Positions 23,825 through 33,000 of a stretch of 64,000 bases of DNA are shown one piece after another. The stretch is from Opitutales bacterium (GTDB taxonomy: Bacteria > Verrucomicrobiota > Verrucomicrobiia > Opitutales > UBA2995): NCBI GenBank assembly GCA_022824405.1, contig JAJDZZ010000047.1:32577-96576 (forward strand). The letters run 5' to 3'. The stretch's first letter is position 1, and every line of letters starts with the position of its first letter. The notes below the pieces were generated by a model. The model worked only from the letters and a program-made list of their open reading frames with translations, was not told the DNA's origin and did no database searches. The position numbers and the translations under genes were made by a program.

Positions 23825-25264
23825 CTAACTTGCCAATTGCTCCAGTTTCGCCTGAAATGCCCGGGGCCGAAAGAGAAATTCCACGATGTTTCCCTCGTGC
23901 GGTTGCAGCCAATCGAGTTGGATGGTTCCCACCGGACCCAAATTCAGCCGATCGATATGAGTCGCGTCCAGGAGTTGGCGCTTCCATCGCTCGTCTTCGG
24001 TTATGGCGCTGCCTACAAGGGTGGGCCCGATCCGATCGAGCATTTCCTCCTGCGGGCACCGCACCACGCTGACAAAAGGAAACATGAACTCCGTTTTGGC
24101 CATGGCCCGATCAGGCGAATCGCAGTGCAGCACCACCGGCCTCAAGTAGCCGCAACGCTCCCGTTCCACCAGCCGATGGCCCATTTTGGCGGTGACGTGT
24201 TCGACCCCCGCCTCCTGGGAGCCTGCTTCAATGCTGTTCCAGATGGCCTGGGCCATGCCTGGCACTGTGAAGGCAGCCAAGGCCGACTCCGGATCTTCCG
24301 GAGGTTTTGGCTCCACCGGCCCGATTTTCTCCGCCACGGCCTGGGCAATCTCCTCCGTATGACGGGAAGCCCAAATGCCCGAACAATTTATGCAACCCCG
24401 GCCACTGTTCAAAAATACGCTGTCCGCCATCAGGTCGATGTAATCCTCCCAATCGTCAACCACGTCGTCGCCGAGAAGAAACTTGCTGTAACCCGGACCG
24501 TGCACCTGAACGCGAGGATCTCCGCGATAACGCTCCACCGTTGGGGCGCCTCCAAAAATCATGGTTCGGCCCGATCGCATGACCACTTCCGCCCCCATGT
24601 CCGCGCCGCCCGGATAAATGGCGATGGCCTCCTTGGGCACCCCGGCCTGGGCAAATGCGGCCGCCATCCGATAAGGGGTCCAAGGTTCCTGCGGGCCCGG
24701 TTTGAGCAACAACCCGATCTGCATCGGTATCACCGGCAACCAAAGCGTGTGCACACCGGGGGAATTGGATGGGAGCACCAGCCCGAGAATGGGAGATTGG
24801 GCCTGATAACTGACCGTCACACCCCGCTCTTCCACTCCGTAACCGCGCGTCAGGATGTCCAAGGGCAAACCACGGGTCAAGGCATCGAGGATCCTTTCCA
24901 TATTCGATAAAACAAAGTGGTTTTTGCTCATGTTCGCCTTGCACATATGCTCCGGCAACCCGGTGCTGGCGGACTGCTGGCGGGCAAAATCATCCGGGGT
25001 CTGTTCGCCATCGCCCATGGGCAGGGTTCCATCCAGATAACAGTCCGCGGCTTTTTTCATCATCTCGATCAGATCCGCGATCGGAATCTCAGTCAGAACC
25101 TGACGGGCTCGGGCCGCCAAATGTTTGTCCCGACCCAACAGACCGGGGTTGGCCTGGCTGACCGAGGCCAACCTTTCCCCCGTGCCGAAGTGCACCACGT
25201 CATCCGTATCGAGACTGGTGTAGGATTGGCCCCATCGAAGAATAGGTATGTTTAGAACTGCCAT
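23825..25264 (-). CDS. Aldehyde dehydrogenase superfamily protein
   Basis: A 479-residue protein of the aldehyde dehydrogenase superfamily. The nucleophile region is GRGCINCSGIWAS, with Cys291 (or Cys294) as the catalytic thiol. The NAD(P) segment contains LGLVLPSNSPGVHTLWLP and the end of the catalytic domain EFMFPFVSVVRC. The usual ELGGK motif with the general-base Glu is replaced by HGPGYSKFLLG, so the normal hydrolytic step may be missing; this pattern is closer to enzymes that reduce or form thioesters (LuxC-like or acylating dehydrogenases). It is the first gene of the operon with the DUF3016 and NhaC genes. Substrate unknown. Confidence 0.82.
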   Translation of the reverse strand: MAVLNIPILRWGQSYTSLDTDDVVHFGTGERLASVSQANPGLLGRDKHLAARARQVLTEIPIADLIEMMKKAADCYLDGTLPMGDGEQTPDDFARQQSASTGLPEHMCKANMSKNHFVLSNMERILDALTRGLPLDILTRGYGVEERGVTVSYQAQSPILGLVLPSNSPGVHTLWLPVIPMQIGLLLKPGPQEPWTPYRMAAAFAQAGVPKEAIAIYPGGADMGAEVVMRSGRTMIFGGAPTVERYRGDPRVQVHGPGYSKFLLGDDVVDDWEDYIDLMADSVFLNSGRGCINCSGIWASRHTEEIAQAVAEKIGPVEPKPPEDPESALAAFTVPGMAQAIWNSIEAGSQEAGVEHVTAKMGHRLVERERCGYLRPVVLHCDSPDRAMAKTEFMFPFVSVVRCPQEEMLDRIGPTLVGSAITEDERWKRQLLDATHIDRLNLGPVGTIQLDWLQPHEGNIVEFLFRPRAFQAKLEQLAS

Positions 25265-25363
25265 TGGTTTTTCAATTGGTTGAACGCTCCTTAGTTAGCG
25301 CATTTTAAATCGATTTTGTAAAGCATTCCCGCCCTCGGGGCCATTTCATGGGGGTCTTTAGAG

Positions 25364-25434
25364 ATTCGCGGCGTAATTCTGCTACTGCAACTGTGCCTGT
25401 TCAATGTTTCCAGGAGTGGGTTTATCCTGTGATT
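25364..25434. repeat. 71-nt REP-like twin-arm element, degenerate copy
   Basis: Aligned without gaps to 63853-63923 it agrees at 50 of 71 positions by hand count, and the similarity continues about 17 nt downstream (GATTGCCCAGGGATGCC). Arms are ATTCGCGGCGTAA on the left and GGGTTTATCCTGTGATT on the right. Arm pairing is much weaker than in the other copy. Confidence 0.65.
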
Positions 25435-25501
25435 GCCCAGGGATGCCAAATCCGGCACAGGACATTTCTCCATTCAACGTGGGCCGAAAGTGCCAATGAA
25501 C

Positions 25502-25529
25502 TTGCCAGAAAGGGTCTTTTTGATATAAT
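25502..25529 (+). promoter_or_regulatory. Probable extended -10 promoter
   Basis: TTGCCA (25502-25507), a 16-nt spacer and TATAAT (25524-25529) preceded by TGA, giving the extended -10 form TGNTATAAT. It lies 48 nt before the ATG of the exported protein at 25577 and just downstream of the REP-like element. Confidence 0.65.
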
Positions 25530-25576
25530 GAAGTATGCTGGAGGTCCTTAATCCGAAACACCCTTACGCTAGAAAC

Positions 25577-26347
25577 ATGAAAATTGCCCATCTCAGAAGC
25601 TCACTCCTCGTCAGCCTGACCGTAGCCGTCGCCCAACCCCTGATAGGACAAATTGACGTCGTAGAACGAAGGTATGTCCCCCAGGAAAACATAGAGGCCT
25701 TCATCCACCGCGAAACCACCTACTGGAGTGAAATAGCCAAACAGGCTATCCGGGACGGCAAGCTGCAACGTTGGTCGCTGTGGCAACAGGTGGACGGCTT
25801 CGATATCGATAACAATCACAATTTCATTTTCAACTTCACCTATCCCGATGGAGATACTCTCGATAACGCCGCCGAGATCTGGGATCACAAGAAAGTATTT
25901 CCGCGAGTGAATCCATCCAGAATCGATACCCTCAGTCTGAGCACCGTTAAAGACGTGCTCTTCTACTACCGTTACGTCTTCGTAAAGACGGAACAGGCCC
26001 AGTACATTCGCGTCAATTTCTCCAAAGCAAGTGACCTGACCCGTTACCTTGAACTGGAAGAAGCCGTGTGGCTGCCATTTGTCATGGAACGCATGGATTC
26101 AGGCAAAACCAATGTGGTAAGCTGGACCTTGGCAGAACTCGTCATGCCCAGAGGAGCGAATGCTCCGTACAACGCCATTACCGTGGATGGGTTCCGCACC
26201 CTGAGCGGGGCTTTGCGTTCGACCTATGGCGATGATGCAAATTTCCCGGATTTTGAGGAATTTCGGGCGGTGCACCAGAAAGTTGCTATCCACGTCTACC
26301 GTCTCATCAAGGCCGTCAATCCGGAAAACGTAGACTCAGAGAAGTAA
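25577..26347 (+). CDS. Exported protein of unknown function
   Basis: A 256-residue protein that I do not recognise. The open frame begins at 25535, but the ATG at 25577 gives a clean signal peptide (MKIAHLRSSLLVSLTVAVAQ, cleavage after LIGQ). The mature part is rich in aromatic residues and looks alpha/beta: IHRETTYWSEIAKQAIRDGK, then NHNFIFNFTYPDGD, then DVLFYYRYVFVKTEQAQYIR. No cysteines or metal motifs stand out. The middle resembles short-chain stress-response or dabb-like folds only in general pattern, which is not enough for a name. It has its own promoter (extended -10 at 25524) and ends about 100 nt before another unknown gene on the same strand. Confidence 0.75.
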   Translation: MKIAHLRSSLLVSLTVAVAQPLIGQIDVVERRYVPQENIEAFIHRETTYWSEIAKQAIRDGKLQRWSLWQQVDGFDIDNNHNFIFNFTYPDGDTLDNAAEIWDHKKVFPRVNPSRIDTLSLSTVKDVLFYYRYVFVKTEQAQYIRVNFSKASDLTRYLELEEAVWLPFVMERMDSGKTNVVSWTLAELVMPRGANAPYNAITVDGFRTLSGALRSTYGDDANFPDFEEFRAVHQKVAIHVYRLIKAVNPENVDSEK

Positions 26348-26443
26348 TTCCCGGATCCTTGTTTCTTGTTTCCATCCTCCACCCTACCCGGCCGTTCTGC
26401 TTTCCCATTGACGCCAAAGGGCGGCTGAACCTTGCTGGTCGCC

Positions 26444-27070
26444 ATGGAATTTAAAAGGCGCGATCTGTTTATCGAGGTGAATGACCTGCATTTCACCCAT
26501 CCTCACTATCTGGAATCGACCCAAACCTACCTCTTGCGAGCCCTCCTCATTTTGCCGCGCCCCAACGTGGCTAACCGGGAGGCGCTCCGCATTCTGGAAT
26601 CAACCGAGCGGGGTGAACTGATCGGCAACGAAGCCGAGTTTCATGAAAAGGCTTTGTTCAAACAAACGGTGGAAGGTCCCTTCGCCATCGGATTGCAACT
26701 GAGCGAAGCGGTCGCCGAAGACAGCTTTGCCGCCATCCTCGGAGAGATTGTCTCCGGCACGGTGGAAACGGCCGGCAGCCTCCTCGCAGCGCGGGCCCTC
26801 CCGATTCTGCGTTCCGGTATTCGCACTTCGGCTCGTTTTTTCGCCGGAAGACTGAAGGACAAGGATCCCGTCATAATTGCCGAGGATTTTCAGGAGGTGA
26901 CCCAGGCCGACAACCACACCCTGACCTTGAACCTGACCGCAGTCGAGACCCTGAAAAAGAGCGTTCCGAAAAGAGGTAGCAAAGCCACGAGAAAACCTCC
27001 GGCAAAAGTCATCCTGCGCGAGGGCGAGATCGTCGCCACGGCGGAGATTCAGTTGGGCTATTTTAGCTGA
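26444..27070 (+). CDS. Protein of unknown function
   Basis: A 208-residue protein that I do not recognise. The open frame begins at a TTG (26432), but ATG 26444 (MEFKRRDLFIEVNDLHFTH) is the better start. It has no signal peptide. Visible parts are an N-terminal strand region, a central small-residue helix (AILGEIVSGTVETAGSLLAA) that could be amphipathic or a glycine-zipper-like segment, and a basic C-terminal region (KKSVPKRGSKATRKPPAKV) followed by strands. The pattern could fit a membrane-associating or pore-like protein, but that is only an impression. It is followed at once by the convergent AAA/DUF4143 gene. Confidence 0.65.
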   Translation: MEFKRRDLFIEVNDLHFTHPHYLESTQTYLLRALLILPRPNVANREALRILESTERGELIGNEAEFHEKALFKQTVEGPFAIGLQLSEAVAEDSFAAILGEIVSGTVETAGSLLAARALPILRSGIRTSARFFAGRLKDKDPVIIAEDFQEVTQADNHTLTLNLTAVETLKKSVPKRGSKATRKPPAKVILREGEIVATAEIQLGYFS

Positions 27071-27087
27071 TGGGGTCAGGAAAAGGG

Positions 27088-28398
27088 TCAATTCAGGTAG
27101 TGGCTAATCGCATAAAGGGGCACAATATCGAGTTCCTGCAAAAGTCCAAAGTTTTCTAACGAGGTTCGCACCCCTTTAGACAGTCTACGCTCCTTCATGA
27201 AGAGACGAATACTCTGCATGCTGCCCCTTCCTCCTGCTTTCACTTCGATTGGAATAACCTGTTCGCCTTTTACAGCCAGATAGTCAACTTCAGCGTTGCT
27301 GCTACGAGCCTCCCGGTGCCAATAGTACAAGCTGGCTGGTTGGCGGCTTGACTGCGATGCGACTAATTCCTGGCCAACAAATGCTTCCGCAATCGATCCC
27401 TTATTGACCACGTCAAGCCCTGTCGCCGTCATCATCTTAGGAATATCCAATCCAAGAATGCGCTGGTGCAAGCCCACATCCAGAAGTATGGCCTTGAATC
27501 GCTTGGGATTAATCTGAGCCCCTAGCGGTAACCCTCGGGCATCGCTGTGGTATACTTTCCGGACAAGTCCGGCGAGAACCAACAATTCGAGCGCATCTTT
27601 AATCTTTTTCGAAACCAGCGCTCGATCTACTAAAGAATATTTGAACTTTGCTCCTGCTTGGTGACATACCGATTCCAAAACTTCGTTTAAGAGAAGCTGA
27701 GGAGCCTTGGCCTTATATTTGGCAAAGTCATCGCGCAACGTAACCCATAAGTCACCTAAGATTTCCTGGCATTCATGCAAATTGCCGGTATCACAATATG
27801 TTTGTACAACTTCCGGCATGCCTCCTATAGTCAGGTAGGTTTTCAAGGCTTCGTTGAGACGCCGGTGAAAAGCCACATCGAGCGGTTTTTCCGGGATTGC
27901 CTTTTGCAACATCTCCCAAGCCCCCTTTTCCCCGACCGCCAAGAGAAATTCCTCGAAGGTCACAGGATACATGAAGAGTGACGAGAGACGACCCACTCCC
28001 TGAGAAGGAATACTTTCTAATGCGAATTCCAGGAGAGAGCCTGCGGCGATCAGGTGCAAATCAGGCATTTTCTCCCTTAAGAATCTCAATGCGCTCAAAG
28101 CATTAGGGCAGGCTTGAACTTCGTCAAAAAATACGAGCGTTTGCCCAGGTACTATCCCGACCCTGAAATAATTCGACAGTTTCTCGCAAATCGGACCGGG
28201 ATCCAGGCTTCCTTCAAAAAACTGATGAATATCTCTCGCTTCCTCAAAATTAGCTTCAAGAAATAAAGGAAAACTTTTGGCAAAGCGCCTGACTGCAAAC
28301 GTTTTGCCCACCTGTCGAGCACCTCGGAGCAGCAGCGGCTTACGCCGAGCCGAGCTTTTCCAGACATGCAAGCGATCTATCGCCTTCCGATGAATCAT
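27088..28398 (-). CDS. AAA ATPase with DUF4143 domain
   Basis: A 436-residue ATPase of the widespread AAA_14/DUF4143 family. Walker A is LLLRGARQVGKTF (GARQVGKT near residues 26-33), Walker B is TLVFFDEVQACP, and the sensor region is HLIAAGSLLEFAL. The C-terminal DUF4143 half contains RSSNAEVDYLAVKGEQVIPIE, a PD-(D/E)XK-like pattern (E-x-D-Y and I-E-V-K), which suggests a nuclease-like fold. Members are common in anaerobes and aquatic bacteria, are often transferred, and have no firm function. The gene stands alone, and its upstream region carries a 32-nt-period repeat array (28419-28521). Confidence 0.9.
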   Translation of the reverse strand: MIHRKAIDRLHVWKSSARRKPLLLRGARQVGKTFAVRRFAKSFPLFLEANFEEARDIHQFFEGSLDPGPICEKLSNYFRVGIVPGQTLVFFDEVQACPNALSALRFLREKMPDLHLIAAGSLLEFALESIPSQGVGRLSSLFMYPVTFEEFLLAVGEKGAWEMLQKAIPEKPLDVAFHRRLNEALKTYLTIGGMPEVVQTYCDTGNLHECQEILGDLWVTLRDDFAKYKAKAPQLLLNEVLESVCHQAGAKFKYSLVDRALVSKKIKDALELLVLAGLVRKVYHSDARGLPLGAQINPKRFKAILLDVGLHQRILGLDIPKMMTATGLDVVNKGSIAEAFVGQELVASQSSRQPASLYYWHREARSSNAEVDYLAVKGEQVIPIEVKAGGRGSMQSIRLFMKERRLSKGVRTSLENFGLLQELDIVPLYAISHYLN

Positions 28399-28418
28399 TT
28401 AAAAAAAGTCAAAAAATA

Positions 28419-28521
28419 TCAAGGCAAATATCCTTGGACTTTAAGAAATATCAAGGCTTATTTGATTAAATTTATTGAAAATTCAAGGCAAAAAAGGCTG
28501 AAATTCTCAAAAGGTCAAGGC
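28419..28521. repeat. Four TCAAGGC boxes at exact 32-nt spacing before the AAA/DUF4143 gene
   Basis: TCAAGGC starts at 28419, 28451, 28483 and 28515, each exactly 32 nt from the last. On the gene's strand the units read GCCTTGA followed by an AT-rich filler, and two of them continue GCCTTGATATTT. The last box is 20 nt before the ATG. The fillers are not conserved, so this is not a CRISPR array. A 32-nt step is about three DNA helical turns, so proteins bound to each box would line up on one face. Confidence 0.8.
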
Positions 28522-28548
28522 ATAAACAGCCTGGATGCCTTATTCGGC

Positions 28549-30024
28549 CTAGGCAAACAACTGCTCCACCCGTTCCGCTTTGACCAGTTCGCGCGGTTGG
28601 TTGAGGTGATTGTAGACCAGAGTGGTCGGGTCGATTCCCATGGAATGGTAAACGGTGGCCAAAATCTCCATGGGATGCACCGGATCCTCCACCGGAGCCG
28701 ATCCCGTTTTGTCCGATTTCCCATGAACGTACCCTCGCTTGATTCCCGCACCACCGATGACGCTGGTGTAGCAATAGGGCCAGTGATCGCGACCGTCGGC
28801 GCTGTTGGTATTTCCGGAGGTGGAAACACCCTTTTCCGGACTGCGCCCAAATTCGCCGATGGCGACCACCAAAGTTTCATCGAGCAGACCCCGCCGATCG
28901 AGATCCTGAAATAACGCGCTCAGGCCCTGGTCGAGCATGGGACCCGATTGATCTTTCATGCGCTTGCTCAAACCCACGTGGTGATCCCAACTGTGGTTAT
29001 CCGAATTGGCCACCTTGGGCCAGATCACTTCGACCACCCGGGTGCCCGCCTCGACCAGACGGCGGGCCAGCAGGCAGCTTTGGCCAAAGGTGTTGCGGCC
29101 GTAGAGGTCCCGCACTTTTTCGCTTTCGGATCCGATGTTGAAAGCCTCCCGAGCCCGCCCACTCACCAGCAGGTTCAAGGCTTGGGAATAAAACTCGTCG
29201 ATGTTGTATTCTTCCACCGCTTTATCGATCGACGGCATCTGGGCGTTAATGGCATCCCGCAAGCTGGCCCGGCGACGCAGACGGACCGAAAACACATCCG
29301 GACGCAATTGAAGATCGTCCACTTTGATTTTGTCCATTTTCGTCATGTCCATGTCGTCCCCTTCGGGAAACAGGTAGTAGGGATCGAAAGCCTTGCCCAG
29401 AAAGCCGGCTGTCCCGCCCTTATTGACCACATTGGATTCCTGGAGGGGCCGGGGGAGCATGACGAAGGGCAACATGGGTTCGTCCGTCGGTTTGAAACGG
29501 ACGATGTTGGACCCGAAATTGGGAAAGTCCTTGGAATTGGGAGGTTCGAGTTGACCGGACGGACTGACCTTGTCGGTGGTATAACCGGTCATGATCTGAT
29601 AGATCGCGGCCGTATGGTTGAAGAGACCATTGGGGGTGTAGCTCATCGACCGGATCATGGTGAACTTGTCGTTCACCTTGGCCAGATTGGGAAGGATATC
29701 GGTGAAGTGCACCCCGGGAATCCGGGTGGGGATGGTCTTGAAGGAGGAGCGAACGTTGTCCGGAACGGAATTGGGTTCCTTCGGATCCCACAAATCCAAA
29801 TGACTGGGACCTCCCTGCAGGTAGACCATGATAACCGATTTCGCCTTGCCCCAACCGGGTCCGCCGGCAAATCCACTGCTGGCGGAGGCCGTCTGGGCCC
29901 GCAGAATTGAGTTGAGGGTCATTCCCAGCATACCGGCGCCTCCCACGCGGAGAAAGTCGCGGCGGCTGCAGTTGAGATGGGAATCGCAGAGGTCCTTTCC
30001 TTTGGGTCCTGGCAATCTGAACAT
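28549..30024 (-). CDS. DUF1501 family exported protein
   Basis: A 491-residue protein of the DUF1501 family, which has the alkaline phosphatase/sulfatase fold but no established reaction. A Tat-type signal ([20 protein letters not shown]) is at residues 18-37. Family motifs are [32 protein letters not shown] and [14 protein letters not shown]. It starts 19 nt after the stop of the 1736-residue PSCyt/DUF1549/DUF1553 gene; DUF1501 genes nearly always occur in such pairs in Planctomycetota and Verrucomicrobiota. The pair is thought to act in the periplasm on polysaccharides or other large substrates, but this is not shown experimentally as far as I know. Confidence 0.9.
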   Translation of the reverse strand: MFRLPGPKGKDLCDSHLNCSRRDFLRVGGAGMLGMTLNSILRAQTASASSGFAGGPGWGKAKSVIMVYLQGGPSHLDLWDPKEPNSVPDNVRSSFKTIPTRIPGVHFTDILPNLAKVNDKFTMIRSMSYTPNGLFNHTAAIYQIMTGYTTDKVSPSGQLEPPNSKDFPNFGSNIVRFKPTDEPMLPFVMLPRPLQESNVVNKGGTAGFLGKAFDPYYLFPEGDDMDMTKMDKIKVDDLQLRPDVFSVRLRRRASLRDAINAQMPSIDKAVEEYNIDEFYSQALNLLVSGRAREAFNIGSESEKVRDLYGRNTFGQSCLLARRLVEAGTRVVEVIWPKVANSDNHSWDHHVGLSKRMKDQSGPMLDQGLSALFQDLDRRGLLDETLVVAIGEFGRSPEKGVSTSGNTNSADGRDHWPYCYTSVIGGAGIKRGYVHGKSDKTGSAPVEDPVHPMEILATVYHSMGIDPTTLVYNHLNQPRELVKAERVEQLFA

Positions 30025-30043
30025 GAGGGAGTCCTTTCAGGTA

Positions 30044-33000
30044 TTAATAATTAAAGAGAAATGCGGAGTTGTTGATCAAGGCCCAGGCGAGATCCTGCGC
30101 CGCGGTGAGCCGGCGATTGGCAGCTTGCTCGGTGGAGTATTGCACGTCGCTCCGCAATTGAACCAGGGCCGGGTCTTTCGGGACGGGTCGCTCCGCCTTG
30201 GCCAAAGCCGCCTTGAGGCTTTCCATTTTTTCGTCCTTGGGAAGGGGCCGATTGGCTTTTACCCAATCGAAACGCTTGGACAGGTATTCCGGATGCCGGT
30301 GCTTGAACCAAGTGTAAAGAGCGGCATTTTCCTCCGGCTCGCGCACAGAAGGCGCCTTACTCAGAATGGCGGCGATCGGTTCGGGCAAACCGAGATTGAG
30401 CGGGTCCTCCGCATCGGTGAAATAAATGCGAAACTTGCCCAACGGGTAGTCCCCGTTGGAGTACCTGCAAATAACCGAGACGTGGACCTTGCCGCCTTTT
30501 TCATCAAAACTGAGGGGCTCTTCCAATTTGACGCGAGCCCAATGGGGCCGCCGTTCCTGTCCTCCCACGGCCCACGCCTTGTCGTTGCGGTCGGGGTTGC
30601 CGTTGATGATCTTTTCGACGCTGAAACCGTCTTCCGTGTAATCCGCCGCCACTTCGGATAAAGGGACTTCGATCCGATCTTCCGGATCGGTCGCGGCGGA
30701 ATCGGAATAGCTGAACTCGACCTCCGATACCACAAAGTTACCCGTTTCGTTGAAGCCGGGACCGAATCCCGGCAATATATCGTCCGTCAAGGCTTCCAGC
30801 ATGAATCCACTGATGGTAGTCGCCCCCACCGGAAAGGTCATTTTATAGACTACCGAGTTTCCAAGCTCACCCGAGCCCAGGAGGGAGCCATCATTATTGA
30901 CGATGAGGTCTACCTTACCATCCCCCTCGGCTTCTTCGGGATATTGAGGGCTCCAAAGGGTCCAGAAACGATCGAGGGTTATGGCTTGAATTCCCGCCTC
31001 CTGCAAGGAGGGTAGTTCATCCCATTCGAATTCCCACAACGCCTTTTTGGCGGCGGCAATGCGTTTCTTTCGCTCCTTCTCAGTCGCCTCTTTTTTGGCC
31101 TTGAACTCCGGCTCATAGGCCTTGATATCCGCTCTGGCCCGGGCGATGGCTCTGAAACGCTCCGTCTCCAGTTCGGCCTTTCGCCATACCCAGTCGCTCT
31201 CCATTTCAGCTAACCGGGCAATCAAATTTTCGTGATCCCTCTCGATGAGCGACCAGTTGTCCTTAACCAGGTCGATCTCATCCTGGGTTGGGAATCGATT
31301 GAGCACCCGCAGGTACAGTTTCTCGATCATGGACCGATCGTCGGATTCCCGTGTGACGAGTTCGGCAATGCCGTTGTCCGGGTCCCCCACCGCCTCGGCA
31401 ACGGAAGCCCCGCTCAATAACGACATGACGGCGCCGAGTTGCACGTCGTTCTGCCGGTCGCATTCACAAGCCGATTCACGAGGCGGACGCCCCAGGTTGG
31501 CCAGGAACCCGCCCTTGGTATCCACTTGAGCATCGGCCAATTGAGCCGCTCGCATACCCGGTTTGGCCCCGGGGAAATGGGGCTGGGCCCCGGTTACGGC
31601 GTAGACCGAATCGAACAAAACCTCGGCCGGAAGGCGACGAGCTTTTCCGTGGGAGTAATTGATGGCGTCGTCCTCGTTGTAGGGATGAGCACGGATGGAT
31701 AATTGGTAGGTGCGGGAATTGCAGATTTCGCGCATAAGCTCCCGCACATTGAAACCCGAATCGACAAAGTAATCGGTCAAGTAATCGAGCAATTCGGGAT
31801 TAGTGGGCGGATTACTGGCGCGTATATCGTCAATCGGCTCTATGATGCCGGTGCCGGTAAGGTATCCCCATATGCGGTTGGCATAACTTTTGGCGAAATA
31901 CTGGTTGTCCTCCGCCGTTATCCATGCGGCCAATCTTTCCCGGCGTGTCGGTTCGGAAGGCGCAATATCTGCTTCCCCCCCGGAAGTGAGTTCCTTAGCC
32001 GTTGCCGGATAAGGAAAGGCGGGTTGGGCCACGTCCCCGGTCAGGATATTCGTCACCTCGCCCTCGTTCCTATCCCAAACGATCTCGTAAAGTGGCTTGG
32101 CGTTCTCTACCGCCGTCCCGCCGATGGTCGCTTTGGGCGCATGATACTTATCCCGCTTCAAGTCGACCTGTGAGAAGAAGGCCGCCATTTGGTAGTAGTT
32201 ATCAACGTTCCACCTTTCGAAGGGGTGGTCGTGGCACTTATTGCAGTTGAACCGCGTGGCCAGGAAGAGGTGGGTGGTATTCTCCATCAGTTCTTCCGGC
32301 GTGCGCAGGATCTTGTAGTAGGAAGCGGGTGGATTCTTCTTGTTGGAACCCTCCGCCGTGAGAATGGAGTAAACGAACTCGTCGTAGGGCACATTTTCCT
32401 CCATTTGTCCGCGGATCCAATCCCGGAACAATTCGGACCCCTCCTTTCCGAGAAATTTCGAATTAACCTGTAGCATGTCGGCCCATTTATTGGCCCAATG
32501 ATCGACAAATTCGGGGGAACCGATAAGACGGTCGATCATTTCGGTCCGCTTCTGGCGGGACGGGCGATCATCCTTGAGGAAGGAGATCAGGGTTTCCGTT
32601 TTCGGCGGAAGTCCGGTCAGATCCAAGTGGACCCGGCGCAGGAATTCTTCGTCCCGGGTAAGTTCGGAGGGCAGGATCTTCATCCGCAGCCACTTTGCCG
32701 CGACCAACTCGTCAATCCGGTTCCAGGTCTCGGGTTCCTTCCATGCGAACCCGGTGCGGTCGCCCATCACGGTGAGGGTAGTGGCCGCATAGGCGCCTTC
32801 GTAACGGGCCAGAATGGGCGCTTCGCCCCGTCGAATGGTGGTGATGAGTCCAAAGTCGTCATGCACAGCCACTTCCGTATTGCCGCTTTCAATGATGGCC
32901 TCTCGGGTAACGTCGCGCTGAGATCCGTCCGGGTAATGGGCGATGACCCGCATCTGCCAGTTGGCCCGAATACGCTCTATTACCGGATTTTGCGGCTCCA

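Noticed and set aside
25348..25551. Small plus-strand open frame of 67 codons
   Set aside because: It runs through the REP-like element and the promoter of the next gene, and has no protein features.
28419..28521. CRISPR array
   Set aside because: Only seven bases are shared per unit and the spacing is 32 nt; no conserved repeat of 20 nt or more and no cas genes are present.
28948..29910. Long plus-strand open frame of 320 codons
   Set aside because: It is antisense to the first DUF1501 gene; no recognisable protein features.
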